This document shows positions 1 to 7,240 of a stretch of 64,000 nucleotides of DNA, in pieces. The translations under genes were made by a program, and so were the position numbers. The notes under the pieces were generated by a model. The model saw only the letters and a list, made by a program, of their open reading frames with translations. It ran no database searches and was not told the origin of the DNA. The stretch is from DAOUJW01 sp034421015 (GTDB lineage Bacteria; Chloroflexota; Dehalococcoidia; Lucifugimonadales; UBA2985), in assembly GCA_034421015.1 (NCBI GenBank), contig DAOUKT010000027.1, positions 61,214-125,213 of the forward strand, written 5' to 3'. Positions within the stretch are counted from its first letter, which is position 1, and every line of letters starts with the position of its first letter.

Positions 1-161
1 CGGCGGCCCTGAGCGCCTATGCGGACGCTTACTTCGGGTTGCTGGAGGCCCTTGGGAGGCTTTTCGGGCGGCCTGTAGATCTGGTGGTGGAATCGGCAAT
101 CAAGAATCCTTATTTCCGTCAGTCCGTAGAGCAGACCAGGGTGCCCGTATATGAGGCTTGA
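1..161 (+). CDS. MNT-type nucleotidyltransferase (MntA-like antitoxin), 3' end only
   Basis: The frame is open from the window edge and ends at the TGA at 159-161, giving about 52 codons of the C-terminus. The tail contains LFGRPVDLVVESAIKNPYF and ends TRVPVYEA, a pattern I recognise from the end of minimal nucleotidyltransferases paired with HEPN proteins. In that family the NTase AMPylates the HEPN toxin and neutralises it. The catalytic GSxxxxD motif would lie upstream of the window and cannot be checked. The next gene starts inside this one (11-bp overlap), which supports a toxin-antitoxin operon. Confidence 0.75.
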   Translation, partial: AALSAYADAYFGLLEALGRLFGRPVDLVVESAIKNPYFRQSVEQTRVPVYEA

Positions 162-504
162 CTCTCTTAAGTATCTTTACGACATCCAGCGCGCTGCCGT
201 TCTCCTGAGAGAATTCACGCGCGGCAAGACGTTTGCGGACTATGAAGGCGACGCCATGCTGAGGTCTGCCGAGGAACGTCAATTTGATGTCATCGGTGAG
301 GCGATGGCACAGCTTGCCAGAGTTGATGAGCCGGTGGCTGACCAAATCAGCCACTATGAACGCATTATCGCCTTCCGCAACGTACTGATACACGGGTACG
401 CGGACGTGGACAACCGTCTGGTTTGGGACGTGCTTGAGACCAATCTGCCAACACTTCTCAATGAAGTGGACGATATTCTGAAGGATTCTGGTGAAAACCC
501 GTGA
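151..504 (+). CDS. HEPN-domain protein (DUF86/HepT-like RNase toxin)
   Basis: This 117-residue all-helical protein carries the HEPN ribonuclease signature RNVLIHGY at residues 76-83, which fits RX4HXY. The family is metal-independent RNases or NTase partners, and MNT-HEPN pairs act as toxin-antitoxin or anti-phage modules. Its ATG overlaps the end of the preceding nucleotidyltransferase gene by 11 bp, so the two are probably translationally coupled. Length is typical of DUF86. The toxic role is inferred from family and context. The catalytic R and H are intact, so it should be active rather than decayed. Confidence 0.85.
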   Translation: MRLDSLKYLYDIQRAAVLLREFTRGKTFADYEGDAMLRSAEERQFDVIGEAMAQLARVDEPVADQISHYERIIAFRNVLIHGYADVDNRLVWDVLETNLPTLLNEVDDILKDSGENP

Positions 505-596
505 CCCTCACCCAGGCGGGCGTTTGGCCCCGCGCCCTTGGCTCTGCCCGCGCCAGGTGATACCATCTGAACAGCCCACTGCCGAAGGGAGGGATT

Positions 597-1790
597 ATGC
601 CGGGGCCATTGGAGGGAACCAGGGTTTTGGACCTCACACACGTTCTGGCCGGCCCCTTTGCCGCCATGATACTGGCCGACCTGGGCGCGGAGGTCATCAA
701 GGTGGAGCAGCCGGAGATAGGCGACCGCTCCCGCTCCAGCGGCCCCTTCATAGACGGCGAAAGCTCCTATTTCATGAGCGTCAACCGGGGCAAGCTGGGC
801 TTCTCTGTAGATTTATCCAAACCCAGGGGCAAGGAGCTCTTTCTGCAGCTGGTCGACAACTCGGACGTAGTGCTGGAGAACTTTGCGCCGGGGACTATGC
901 AGAGGCTGGGTCTCGACTACCCTGTGCTTAAGGACCGCAACCCGGCAATAATCTACGCCGCCATCTCCGGCTTCGGGCAGGACGGGCCCTACTCGTCCAA
1001 GCCCGCCCTTGACGTGGTCGTTCAGGGAATGGGAGGCATCCTGAGCATAACGGGCGAGCCTGGCGGGCCGCCCATTCGTCCCGGCGTGTCCCAGGGCGAC
1101 ATCACCGCCGGCCTCTTCGCCGTCATCGGCATCCTTTCGGCGTTGCAGGAGCGCGCCATGAGCGGCCTGGGGCAGATGGTGGACATCGGGATGCTGGACT
1201 GCCAGGTGACCATCCAGGAGAACGCCTTTGCCAGGTATTTTGCGACCGGCGAGGTCCCCAAACCCCTGGGCACTCGGCATCCGGTCACGGCCCCCTTCCA
1301 GGTGTTCCCGACCAGCGACGGGTACATCACCATCGCCCTGATTGAGGGGCGAAAGGAGCGCTGGCCCCTGCTGTGCTCAGCCATCGACCGGATTGACCTC
1401 ATTGACGACCCCCGCTTCGACACCGGCTGGACGAGGAGCCAGAACCACCACGAGCTTGAGCCCATTCTCAACGAGGCCCTGATGAAGAAAACCACCCAGG
1501 AGTGGGTGGAGGAGTTCGAGGCGCTGGGGATCGCATGCGGGCCGGTGAACAGAATAGACCAGGTTGCCAATGACCCGCAGGTCAGCTACCGCGAGATGAT
1601 CAGGGAGTACAGCCACAGCCGGCTTGGGAAGGTCAAGGCGGTGAACACGCCCGTCAAGCTGTCCCGCACGCCCACGGGCAACGACGCCTCGTCGCCGGAC
1701 CTGGGCGAGCACACCCATGACCTGCTCCATGACCTGCTTGGCATGGGCGATGAGGAGATCTCCTCCTTGCGGGAGGAGGGGGTCATCTAG
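597..1790 (+). CDS. CaiB/BaiF family III CoA transferase
   Basis: This 397-residue protein has the family III CoA-transferase pattern from its start: LEGTRVLDLTHVLAGPF near residue 5, then DLGAEVIKVE and LENFAPGTM, and GVSQGDITAG in the middle with the conserved aspartate region. These cytosolic enzymes move CoA between acyl-CoA and free carboxylates such as formate, oxalate, carnitine or succinate. The substrate cannot be read from sequence. The ATG at 597 is preceded by AAGGGAGGG. It is monocistronic here, lying between the HEPN gene and the convergent DndC-HerA-NurA module. The length is normal and no catalytic loss is apparent. Confidence 0.9.
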   Translation: MPGPLEGTRVLDLTHVLAGPFAAMILADLGAEVIKVEQPEIGDRSRSSGPFIDGESSYFMSVNRGKLGFSVDLSKPRGKELFLQLVDNSDVVLENFAPGTMQRLGLDYPVLKDRNPAIIYAAISGFGQDGPYSSKPALDVVVQGMGGILSITGEPGGPPIRPGVSQGDITAGLFAVIGILSALQERAMSGLGQMVDIGMLDCQVTIQENAFARYFATGEVPKPLGTRHPVTAPFQVFPTSDGYITIALIEGRKERWPLLCSAIDRIDLIDDPRFDTGWTRSQNHHELEPILNEALMKKTTQEWVEEFEALGIACGPVNRIDQVANDPQVSYREMIREYSHSRLGKVKAVNTPVKLSRTPTGNDASSPDLGEHTHDLLHDLLGMGDEEISSLREEGVI

Positions 1791-1840
1791 GGTCCGTGAA
1801 CATCAACATGGGAGAGACTAGTGATAAATGCGCTTCGTAG

Positions 1841-3127
1841 TTAGGCAGTGAGTTGCCTACGTAACTCATAGGGATGCAACAACTGTCCTTGTAACCATCG
1901 CTCAGTTTCAGCTACAGCGTAGAGTTCTGTATATGACCTCCTCCCAAATGCCCCGGGAAGCGGCCACCGAAGCTCCAAGTAGTCTGAAATCGTTGCGCTC
2001 AGTAAAGATTCCTCAGATGTGGTAAGGGTAAGTGCGGGTTCATTCACCATTTCTTCTACCCATCGCTGTGGTGACCTATAGTCTGAGTCAGCGACAAAAG
2101 GCAGAGGAATATCCAGGCGAGTTAGACCTGCAATGGGTGACCACAGTCCCGGCATTTCAGGTCTTAGCCTTACAAAGGCGGACAGAATGGCTTTGTACAC
2201 CTCATCGTCTACAGAACTCGACTCATTTCCGCGGAGAACGTCTGAAAATCTGAAGACTGGCATACTAGGTTCATTTGGAGCAAGAGCCTCTGTCACTCCC
2301 TCAGTTGGAATAATTATGACGTTCTTCACGACACCGACAATTCTTGAAAGGAACCTGTAACTGTCTTCAAGGGTATCCCACCTATCTATCGAAGAGACCC
2401 TGTCAAGCCCTTCGCTCACGATAGAGCCGTAGTACTTGAACATAGGCCCTAACGGGCCGTCAACCAACACATTGGTCTCAGTGGTAGATAAGACTTCCTC
2501 CAATAATCCGAGTTCAAGTATGCGGAGTAGGACCTTTGCTCGCTGTAGCGCGCGAGTGCGCAATTCTCCAGACCGGACTAAGTCCTCAACGGAAAGTCGA
2601 GCGCCGCGACCCCTCTGCAAAGGAATGGCTGTATCCGAGAATACGGCTGATGACGAGATCAATTGAGGATACACGAATCCCGAAATCTCAGGGTCTAAGT
2701 CAGTGCCAGGCGGGTCACCGAATCTGGTTGAGTCAGCCTCCCTTAGTGTGTAGAAAGGCAGTAACAAGACCTTGGCCGAACGCAAGAGATATGGCTGTAG
2801 GGTAGAACCGCGCCTCACAAGAGCGCCAGCCACAATATGGACTCCATGTATGGGAACCTGCACGGTAACGCCGCCAGGAAGTTGGACGTCAACAATCCTG
2901 AGCATAATGGTTCGTTGGACACCGTCTATGAAATGAGTAAAGCCAAGTCCACTACGACCTATTTGGGAAGCCACATCAGCTGGTTTCACTGTCGCTACTA
3001 GTTCAGCATGGCGGGCTGAACTAGCGGAGGAAAGATCCGGTGCAGTTTCTTCCGGCAAGACAAGAGCGGGAATCTCTCTGGCGCCCACATCACGTAAGTA
3101 ATCACCAAAAGCGGATCTATGAACCAT
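1841..3127 (-). CDS. NurA-like nuclease domain protein, last gene of the DndC-HerA module
   Basis: This 428-residue protein has no obvious signal or membrane segment. Two acidic motifs resemble the RNase H-like active site of NurA nucleases: FIDGVQR with D68, and NVLVDGPLG with D223. An E188/R-rich helix (RSGELRTRALQRAK) lies between them. NurA works with HerA ATPases in DNA end processing, and its start lies only 7 bp after the HerA-like gene, which is strong context. Assignment is by motif and neighbour, since overall similarity to archaeal NurA must be low. Codon use is visibly AT-richer than in flanking genes. It is best read as the nuclease effector of a defence operon. It could also be a non-nucleolytic NurA-fold partner. 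Confidence 0.6.
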   Translation of the reverse strand: MVHRSAFGDYLRDVGAREIPALVLPEETAPDLSSASSARHAELVATVKPADVASQIGRSGLGFTHFIDGVQRTIMLRIVDVQLPGGVTVQVPIHGVHIVAGALVRRGSTLQPYLLRSAKVLLLPFYTLREADSTRFGDPPGTDLDPEISGFVYPQLISSSAVFSDTAIPLQRGRGARLSVEDLVRSGELRTRALQRAKVLLRILELGLLEEVLSTTETNVLVDGPLGPMFKYYGSIVSEGLDRVSSIDRWDTLEDSYRFLSRIVGVVKNVIIIPTEGVTEALAPNEPSMPVFRFSDVLRGNESSSVDDEVYKAILSAFVRLRPEMPGLWSPIAGLTRLDIPLPFVADSDYRSPQRWVEEMVNEPALTLTTSEESLLSATISDYLELRWPLPGAFGRRSYTELYAVAETERWLQGQLLHPYELRRQLTA

Positions 3128-3134
3128 GGCTTAG

Positions 3135-4886
3135 CTATTCTCTTCTTTGCAACTCACGGTTGATCTGGTGGAGAAGAGGCGGGAACGACACGACTACAGG
3201 GTTAGGATAAATGGCATGGTTTACAACCATTCTTCCTTTAGGCAGCAGAGGAACCTGTCTCCTGAGATCGCCAAGATTTCGGTAGATAACCTCGCTGAGC
3301 TCAGCATCCCTGGATCGTCCAATCGCCTCGGTGCCAGGATTGCCGTAGACCCCAGGATCAATCTGTGACGCAAATTGCTCAGCCCCGAACAGAATTAGGT
3401 GTAAATCTCTCCCTCGCTGGACCACGTCTCTGATGCCCTCCTTAACCGGGGAACTTCCAGTCCTGGGGGCAAATTTATTCAACTCATCTACTACTATAAT
3501 AACGCGTTCCTCCATTGTTGGAAGCAAACTCGGACCTTGAGAGCGATCTCTTTCTCTCTGGTTACGCGCTTGCTGCAAACCATCAGCAATGTCCTTAATC
3601 ACTGCATTGAACACAAGGCGCTGTGCCTCGTCATGAAGGCCATTCAATTGGACTACATTGATGCCGTTATTCAACAATGATCCAAATCGTATCGGCCTGC
3701 CTTGAGGTCTATCAACGGTCAATACGGCCTCCGAGCGATCAATGAAGCGCCTGACCTTTCGCGAAAGCGCATTTACGGAGTCTCGACGCCACGTAGTGTT
3801 ACCCAGCACTGGTATTGTCACTTGTCCACCTGGTGTAGAGGGTTCAAGTGCACTGGTAAGGTCGCGGAAAGAAGGATGGATTTCCCCACGCTCGATCAGA
3901 GTCATATATCGCTCCAATAAGGCGAGTTGGGGAGAATCCTCACCCTCGGTGTCACCAAAAACTCCACTCAGGACTGCAGGAGCGCCAACATCTGAAAGAC
4001 CATAGTTATAAACTGTTGGATTGGCAAGCCTATGTCTGCTGGGGTCATTGGCATAAGTGAAGTACCTGATGTTCGTGCCCAACGCTAGTGGGTCTACTGC
4101 CTGGCGCAGGCGAGACCACATAGCCCAATTCTGACCCGGGGCTATGCCACCTCCAACTCTCTGTTCCCACTCAGCCAGTTGCTCTTGTGCTGCCTCCCAG
4201 GATTTCGGAAGAGAATCTATATCTAGGAAGTCGTCGTGCTTAACATTGAACAAAACTACTGTAAACGGAACATTGTTGGAGTTTGCCCATGCCAATGACG
4301 CCAATATAACAAAAAGGGCATAGCTGGTCTTAGTGGCAAGGCCAGTCATTCCCGAAATGTTCATGTGTGCAGCCTGCATTCCGAATAGGTAGTCCGTATT
4401 TCCATAAAACGGCATCCAGCTTTCCTCGGCAGTTGGATCCGGCCGCACTTGCAGGAGACCAAGAACAACCCGAAGGTTCTCAGGCGTCTGCATTGATAGA
4501 AGGTCTACATCAGTTTCGTCCGCATACCTCACGTTCCATGCAGCATCAGGAGGGCTTACCCTGCTGGGTGTCCTGTATAGGACTCGCACTTTCAGTACTG
4601 ACACTGTTGGATAGGTTACAGGCGGGTCAACAGTAGGGTCTCCATATCCCGATCCGTAGAACGCTGCAACGTGGTCCTCAACCGCAGTGCGGTTCTCGAT
4701 GTCTTCTACTACGCCGATGATTTTTTCTGTCGCGGTGCGAGATTCAGCTACGATTAGGGAGCCGACCTCAATATCGCGAGCGAGCAAACCCTCAGTGCCG
4801 GTGCCAGTCCATACCCAGAACGAGAATGGACCGGCCGGCTCTTTCTGTGTGAGGAGAACTCGTCCGATAACATTATTCGTAACCAT
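3135..4886 (-). CDS. HerA-like (DUF87/FtsK-HerA superfamily) ATPase
   Basis: This is a 583-residue protein. The N-terminal part (residues 1-110, from VIGRVLLTQKEPAGPF) fits a HAS-barrel-like domain. The P-loop region is ISGMTGLATKTSYAL at 177-191, and Walker B is RVIIVVDELNKFAP at 461-474, followed by VVQRGRDLHLILFGAEQ, as in HerA translocases. The P-loop is unusual: it has an extra residue and threonine where glycine normally precedes the lysine. I chose the ATG at 4886 because GGAGGAGAAC stands just before it; a longer frame to 4952 has no such site. It overlaps the DndC-like gene by 14 bp. It probably forms a hexameric DNA translocase with the next gene product. Confidence 0.82.
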   Translation of the reverse strand: MVTNNVIGRVLLTQKEPAGPFSFWVWTGTGTEGLLARDIEVGSLIVAESRTATEKIIGVVEDIENRTAVEDHVAAFYGSGYGDPTVDPPVTYPTVSVLKVRVLYRTPSRVSPPDAAWNVRYADETDVDLLSMQTPENLRVVLGLLQVRPDPTAEESWMPFYGNTDYLFGMQAAHMNISGMTGLATKTSYALFVILASLAWANSNNVPFTVVLFNVKHDDFLDIDSLPKSWEAAQEQLAEWEQRVGGGIAPGQNWAMWSRLRQAVDPLALGTNIRYFTYANDPSRHRLANPTVYNYGLSDVGAPAVLSGVFGDTEGEDSPQLALLERYMTLIERGEIHPSFRDLTSALEPSTPGGQVTIPVLGNTTWRRDSVNALSRKVRRFIDRSEAVLTVDRPQGRPIRFGSLLNNGINVVQLNGLHDEAQRLVFNAVIKDIADGLQQARNQRERDRSQGPSLLPTMEERVIIVVDELNKFAPRTGSSPVKEGIRDVVQRGRDLHLILFGAEQFASQIDPGVYGNPGTEAIGRSRDAELSEVIYRNLGDLRRQVPLLPKGRMVVNHAIYPNPVVVSFPPLLHQINRELQRRE

Positions 4887-5934
4887 TGTTCTCCTCCTTC
4901 CACATCGTCTTAATGAGTTGTATATCAGATGACGCCACCAAATCCATACCAACTGACTCTTGAGCTTCCAGGAGTTGTTTGAGCAAGGTTTGTCTCATAG
5001 AGAGCGTCAAGCGACCAGGGCTGCCATCTTTGCGAAGTTCTCTACTTTGAATATCTCGAGTCGCTTGCCAAACACGATTGCGAAATTCTGCTAGAGGTGT
5101 AAGGTGACTCCATTCAGGCAGTGAAATCGTCTTCGCCATAGCCTTATCTTGCTTCACAACTGTGCACATCCAGCAGCCAAATCTTGTTTCATGGCCATTG
5201 TAGATTCTCTCCAAGCCACTCGTCTGGTATCCGAGGTCTGGACCAAATAAGTTGAGAAAGTCCCAAACATCACATTCAGGCCAATCTATAAGGGGCGCCA
5301 AGTATCCGGCTTGGAGACGGCTGCTATATTGGAACCAAATTCCTTGGCCACATTCTCCCCCCCTCGAACATGATTGCAATAATCGCTGGTCTCTGCTCTT
5401 TGACTCCCCAAACCTCACCCCCGTGATTATAGCAGTCTTATTCGGTTGAATATGTTCCCTAAGAGTGTCTTCCACAGGCTTGATCTTGAGTCGTTTCGTA
5501 CACCATCTAAATCTCTGGTGTGGGGGTGGATAACCCTTCCCCAAGAGGCGCACCCAAAATCGATCTTCAATTGTTGGGGTAGCTACATGAACAAATAATG
5601 GCAGCGAATCTAGTCTAGGCGAGTCCTTGAGACTATCCATAAATGACAACGCCGATTCGTGGATAGATGGTATCTCAATCAAAGTGTCTGCATATGCCAC
5701 ATCAATACGTCTAACTTGGCCAGGTCGTTCTAGTGCGGCCTCCAAGGTCATAATTACGCTTGTTGTAGAGTCTTTCCCACCAGAGAAGGTGGAGACCCAA
5801 TGGTCAAACCCCTGATCAAGAACATGATGGAGGGCGGATTTCGCTGCTTGAATGTTGGCAGTAAGTCGCTGACCATTTTCAGGCCTTTCGGAGGAAGGTC
5901 GGAGAGGCAATTCAACTTCAGTTAAGTCTAGCAA
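4873..5934 (-). CDS. DndC/PAPS-reductase-like PP-loop ATPase with Fe-S cysteines
   Basis: This 353-residue protein has the PP-loop SGGKDST at residues 51-57. It also has FRWCTKRLKIKP at 142-153 (C145), a pair C189/C195, and CWMC at 254-257, matching the DndC pattern of an ATP pyrophosphatase domain plus a [4Fe-4S]-binding C-terminal half. DndC activates DNA for phosphorothioate sulfur insertion. This protein is shorter than typical DndC, and no dndA, B, D or E gene is adjacent. The start is a TTG at 5934, with GAGGATC about 9 bases upstream. It is first in a three-gene operon with HerA-like and NurA-like genes. The alternative is a standalone PAPS-reductase-like defence enzyme with another chemistry. 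Confidence 0.8.
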   Translation of the reverse strand: MLDLTEVELPLRPSSERPENGQRLTANIQAAKSALHHVLDQGFDHWVSTFSGGKDSTTSVIMTLEAALERPGQVRRIDVAYADTLIEIPSIHESALSFMDSLKDSPRLDSLPLFVHVATPTIEDRFWVRLLGKGYPPPHQRFRWCTKRLKIKPVEDTLREHIQPNKTAIITGVRFGESKSRDQRLLQSCSRGGECGQGIWFQYSSRLQAGYLAPLIDWPECDVWDFLNLFGPDLGYQTSGLERIYNGHETRFGCWMCTVVKQDKAMAKTISLPEWSHLTPLAEFRNRVWQATRDIQSRELRKDGSPGRLTLSMRQTLLKQLLEAQESVGMDLVASSDIQLIKTMWKEENNGYE

Positions 5935-6009
5935 TATTCTGATCCTCGTTTTGTATTGTATAAGTCAAGTACAGAGCATTAGTCCACACTTGCAGTTCCG
6001 TCCTTTAAC

Positions 6010-6084
6010 CCCTCAAACAGCTGCTCAGCCTCCCTCAGGTCCTCCAGAGACTTCATTTATGCGTTCACGATGGGGTTTTCCACC
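6010..6084 (-). pseudogene. Decayed duplicate of the 3' end of mocA
   Basis: Read on the minus strand, this stretch gives VENPIVNA, a TAA stop, then MKSLEDLREAEQLFEG. That is clearly related to the C-terminus of the MocA protein encoded at 6506 (VDNPIVNADMNSPEDLKEAERLFERL). The stop replaces an aspartate codon. Nothing of the rest of the gene remains upstream. The homology ends inside a perfect palindrome at 6075-6106. It is a remnant of a tandem copy lost or overwritten when the neighbouring module arrived, or of a local duplication. Confidence 0.7.
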
Positions 6085-6106
6085 GGCCGCATGGCCGGTG
6101 GAAAAC
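6075..6106. repeat. Perfect 14-bp inverted repeat with a 4-base loop
   Basis: The arms GTTTTCCACCGGCC (6075-6088) and GGCCGGTGGAAAAC (6093-6106) are exact complements separated by GCAT. The left arm is part of the mocA-derived remnant, so the palindrome looks like a fold-back copy made at a recombination junction. It sits about 140 bp upstream of the first gene of the DndC-HerA-NurA module. It could also act as a transcription terminator for the acidic-protein gene, although no T-run follows. Confidence 0.8.
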
Positions 6107-6158
6107 CATGTGCACGTCAGGGGCCCAAGGCCCATTTTCGCATCACCGGCCGGGGCAG

Positions 6159-6449
6159 CTAGTCCTCGTCATCTTCCTCGTCTTCCTCCTCGTCAGTGCG
6201 CCACTCCACCATCAGGGCGCCCTGTGGGGAAGAGGCCCACTCCCTTACCGCCTCAAGCAGGTCCTCTACGCTATCCGCGATAACTCCCGGGTATTCATCG
6301 CCCTCTTCCTCCTCGTCCCAATCGTCATCATCTTCGTCGTCATCTTCCCAGTCATCGTCCTCGTCGTCCAAGTCGTCATCATCGTCTTCTTCATCTTCCC
6401 AGTCGTCATCGCCATCAGAAAGCTGCCACACATGGAAATACCCTGGCAT
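6159..6449 (-). CDS. Hyperacidic small protein
   Basis: This 96-residue protein has an ordered start (MPGYFHVWQLSDG), a central run of nearly pure Asp/Glu with spaced Trp (residues about 14-50), a short helical segment (YPGVIADSVEDLLEAVREW) and a second acidic tail at the C-terminus. AGGAGGCGATT directly precedes the ATG at 6449, so translation is credible despite the low-complexity sequence. I do not recognise a family. Such charge suggests a DNA mimic, a metal or polycation binder, or a chaperone-like tail, but this is speculation. It lies between mocA and the defence module, in the same direction, 56 bp after mocA. Confidence 0.7.
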   Translation of the reverse strand: MPGYFHVWQLSDGDDDWEDEEDDDDDLDDEDDDWEDDDEDDDDWDEEEEGDEYPGVIADSVEDLLEAVREWASSPQGALMVEWRTDEEEDEEDDED

Positions 6450-6505
6450 AATCGCCTCCTACTTTATTGTCGTTGAAATAGAGCGTACTAAGCGTACTAC
6501 AGGCG

Positions 6506-7108
6506 TCATAGCCTTTCAAACAGCCGCTCCGCCTCCTTCAGGTCCTCCGGGGAGTTCATGTCCGCGTTCACTATGGGGTTGTCCACCGCCATACGGCAGG
6601 TGTCGGCCCTGTGCCTGTCGACCACCTCCCGCAGGCCCTGCCCCTCCTCGGTGATTGCCAGCAGCTCCGGCATGAGCCTGGCGGAGAAGATGAAGGGGTG
6701 ACCCCGATGGCCACCGTGCTCCGGGCAGGTGATGAGGTTGCCCTGCTCCAGATGGGCGTCGATGAGAGACCTGAGTATGCCGACGGGCCGCGGCTGATCG
6801 ACCGCGAGAACAAGAACGGCCTGAGCGGATGGCGACACCCGCCGCAGGCCCGTCTTGATCGATGTAGTCTTTCCCTGCCTGTAGTCCGGGTTCACCGCCG
6901 TATCGACCCCGGAAATCCCCCTGACGGGCGCTTCAACCTCCTCCCACCTGTGGCCTACCACCACGACCACCTGGTCGGCTCCTGCCTCCCGCAGGGACTC
7001 CACCTGGTATGCAATCAGCGTCCGGCCCCGCCATGGCAGCAACGCCTTCAGCCGCCCCATGCGGGTGGACTCGCCGGCGGCCAGGATTATGGCGGACACC
7101 CCCGTCAT
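6506..7108 (-). CDS. mocA: Molybdenum cofactor cytidylyltransferase-like (MocA/MobA family NTP transferase)
   Basis: The 200-residue protein starts MTGVSAIILAAGESTRMG, the nucleotide-binding signature of MobA-like transferases. It continues with LLPWRGRTLI, AVDQPR (metal-binding aspartate) and GHRGHPFIF. MocA attaches CMP to molybdopterin for enzymes of the xanthine dehydrogenase/CO dehydrogenase type. The upstream neighbour is xdhC, whose product matures the same class of enzymes, which favours MocA over MobA (GMP). I chose the ATG at 7108 because the LAAG motif then lies at the usual distance from the N-terminus; an in-frame start at 7156 is possible. Its 3' end has a decayed duplicate at 6010-6084. 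Confidence 0.85.
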   Translation of the reverse strand: MTGVSAIILAAGESTRMGRLKALLPWRGRTLIAYQVESLREAGADQVVVVVGHRWEEVEAPVRGISGVDTAVNPDYRQGKTTSIKTGLRRVSPSAQAVLVLAVDQPRPVGILRSLIDAHLEQGNLITCPEHGGHRGHPFIFSARLMPELLAITEEGQGLREVVDRHRADTCRMAVDNPIVNADMNSPEDLKEAERLFERL

Positions 7109-7159
7109 AGCATTATGCGTAGAAACCTCTGAACAAGCAGAGCGCCAATCTACCACCCC

Positions 7160-7224
7160 GTCATTCCTGCGGAATCAGGAATCTAAACGTAGCGGGGCAG
7201 AGGTTCCTGCTTTCGCAGGAACGA
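7160..7224. repeat. Short palindromic intergenic repeat
   Basis: The sequence runs from GTCATTCCTGC to CAGGAACGACG and contains CTTTCGCAGGAA, a core also found at 14466. It fits the intergenic family whose members begin with GTCATTC and fold back on themselves. It lies between xdhC and mocA, where it may shape transcript stability. No coding sense was seen. Confidence 0.55.
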
Positions 7225-7240
7225 CGATTTCAGAGATTCC

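Noticed and set aside
6196..6654. Long serine-rich frame on the plus strand
   Set aside because: It is the antisense of the Asp/Glu-rich gene at 6159-6449; the minus frame has a strong ribosome site and the plus frame has none.
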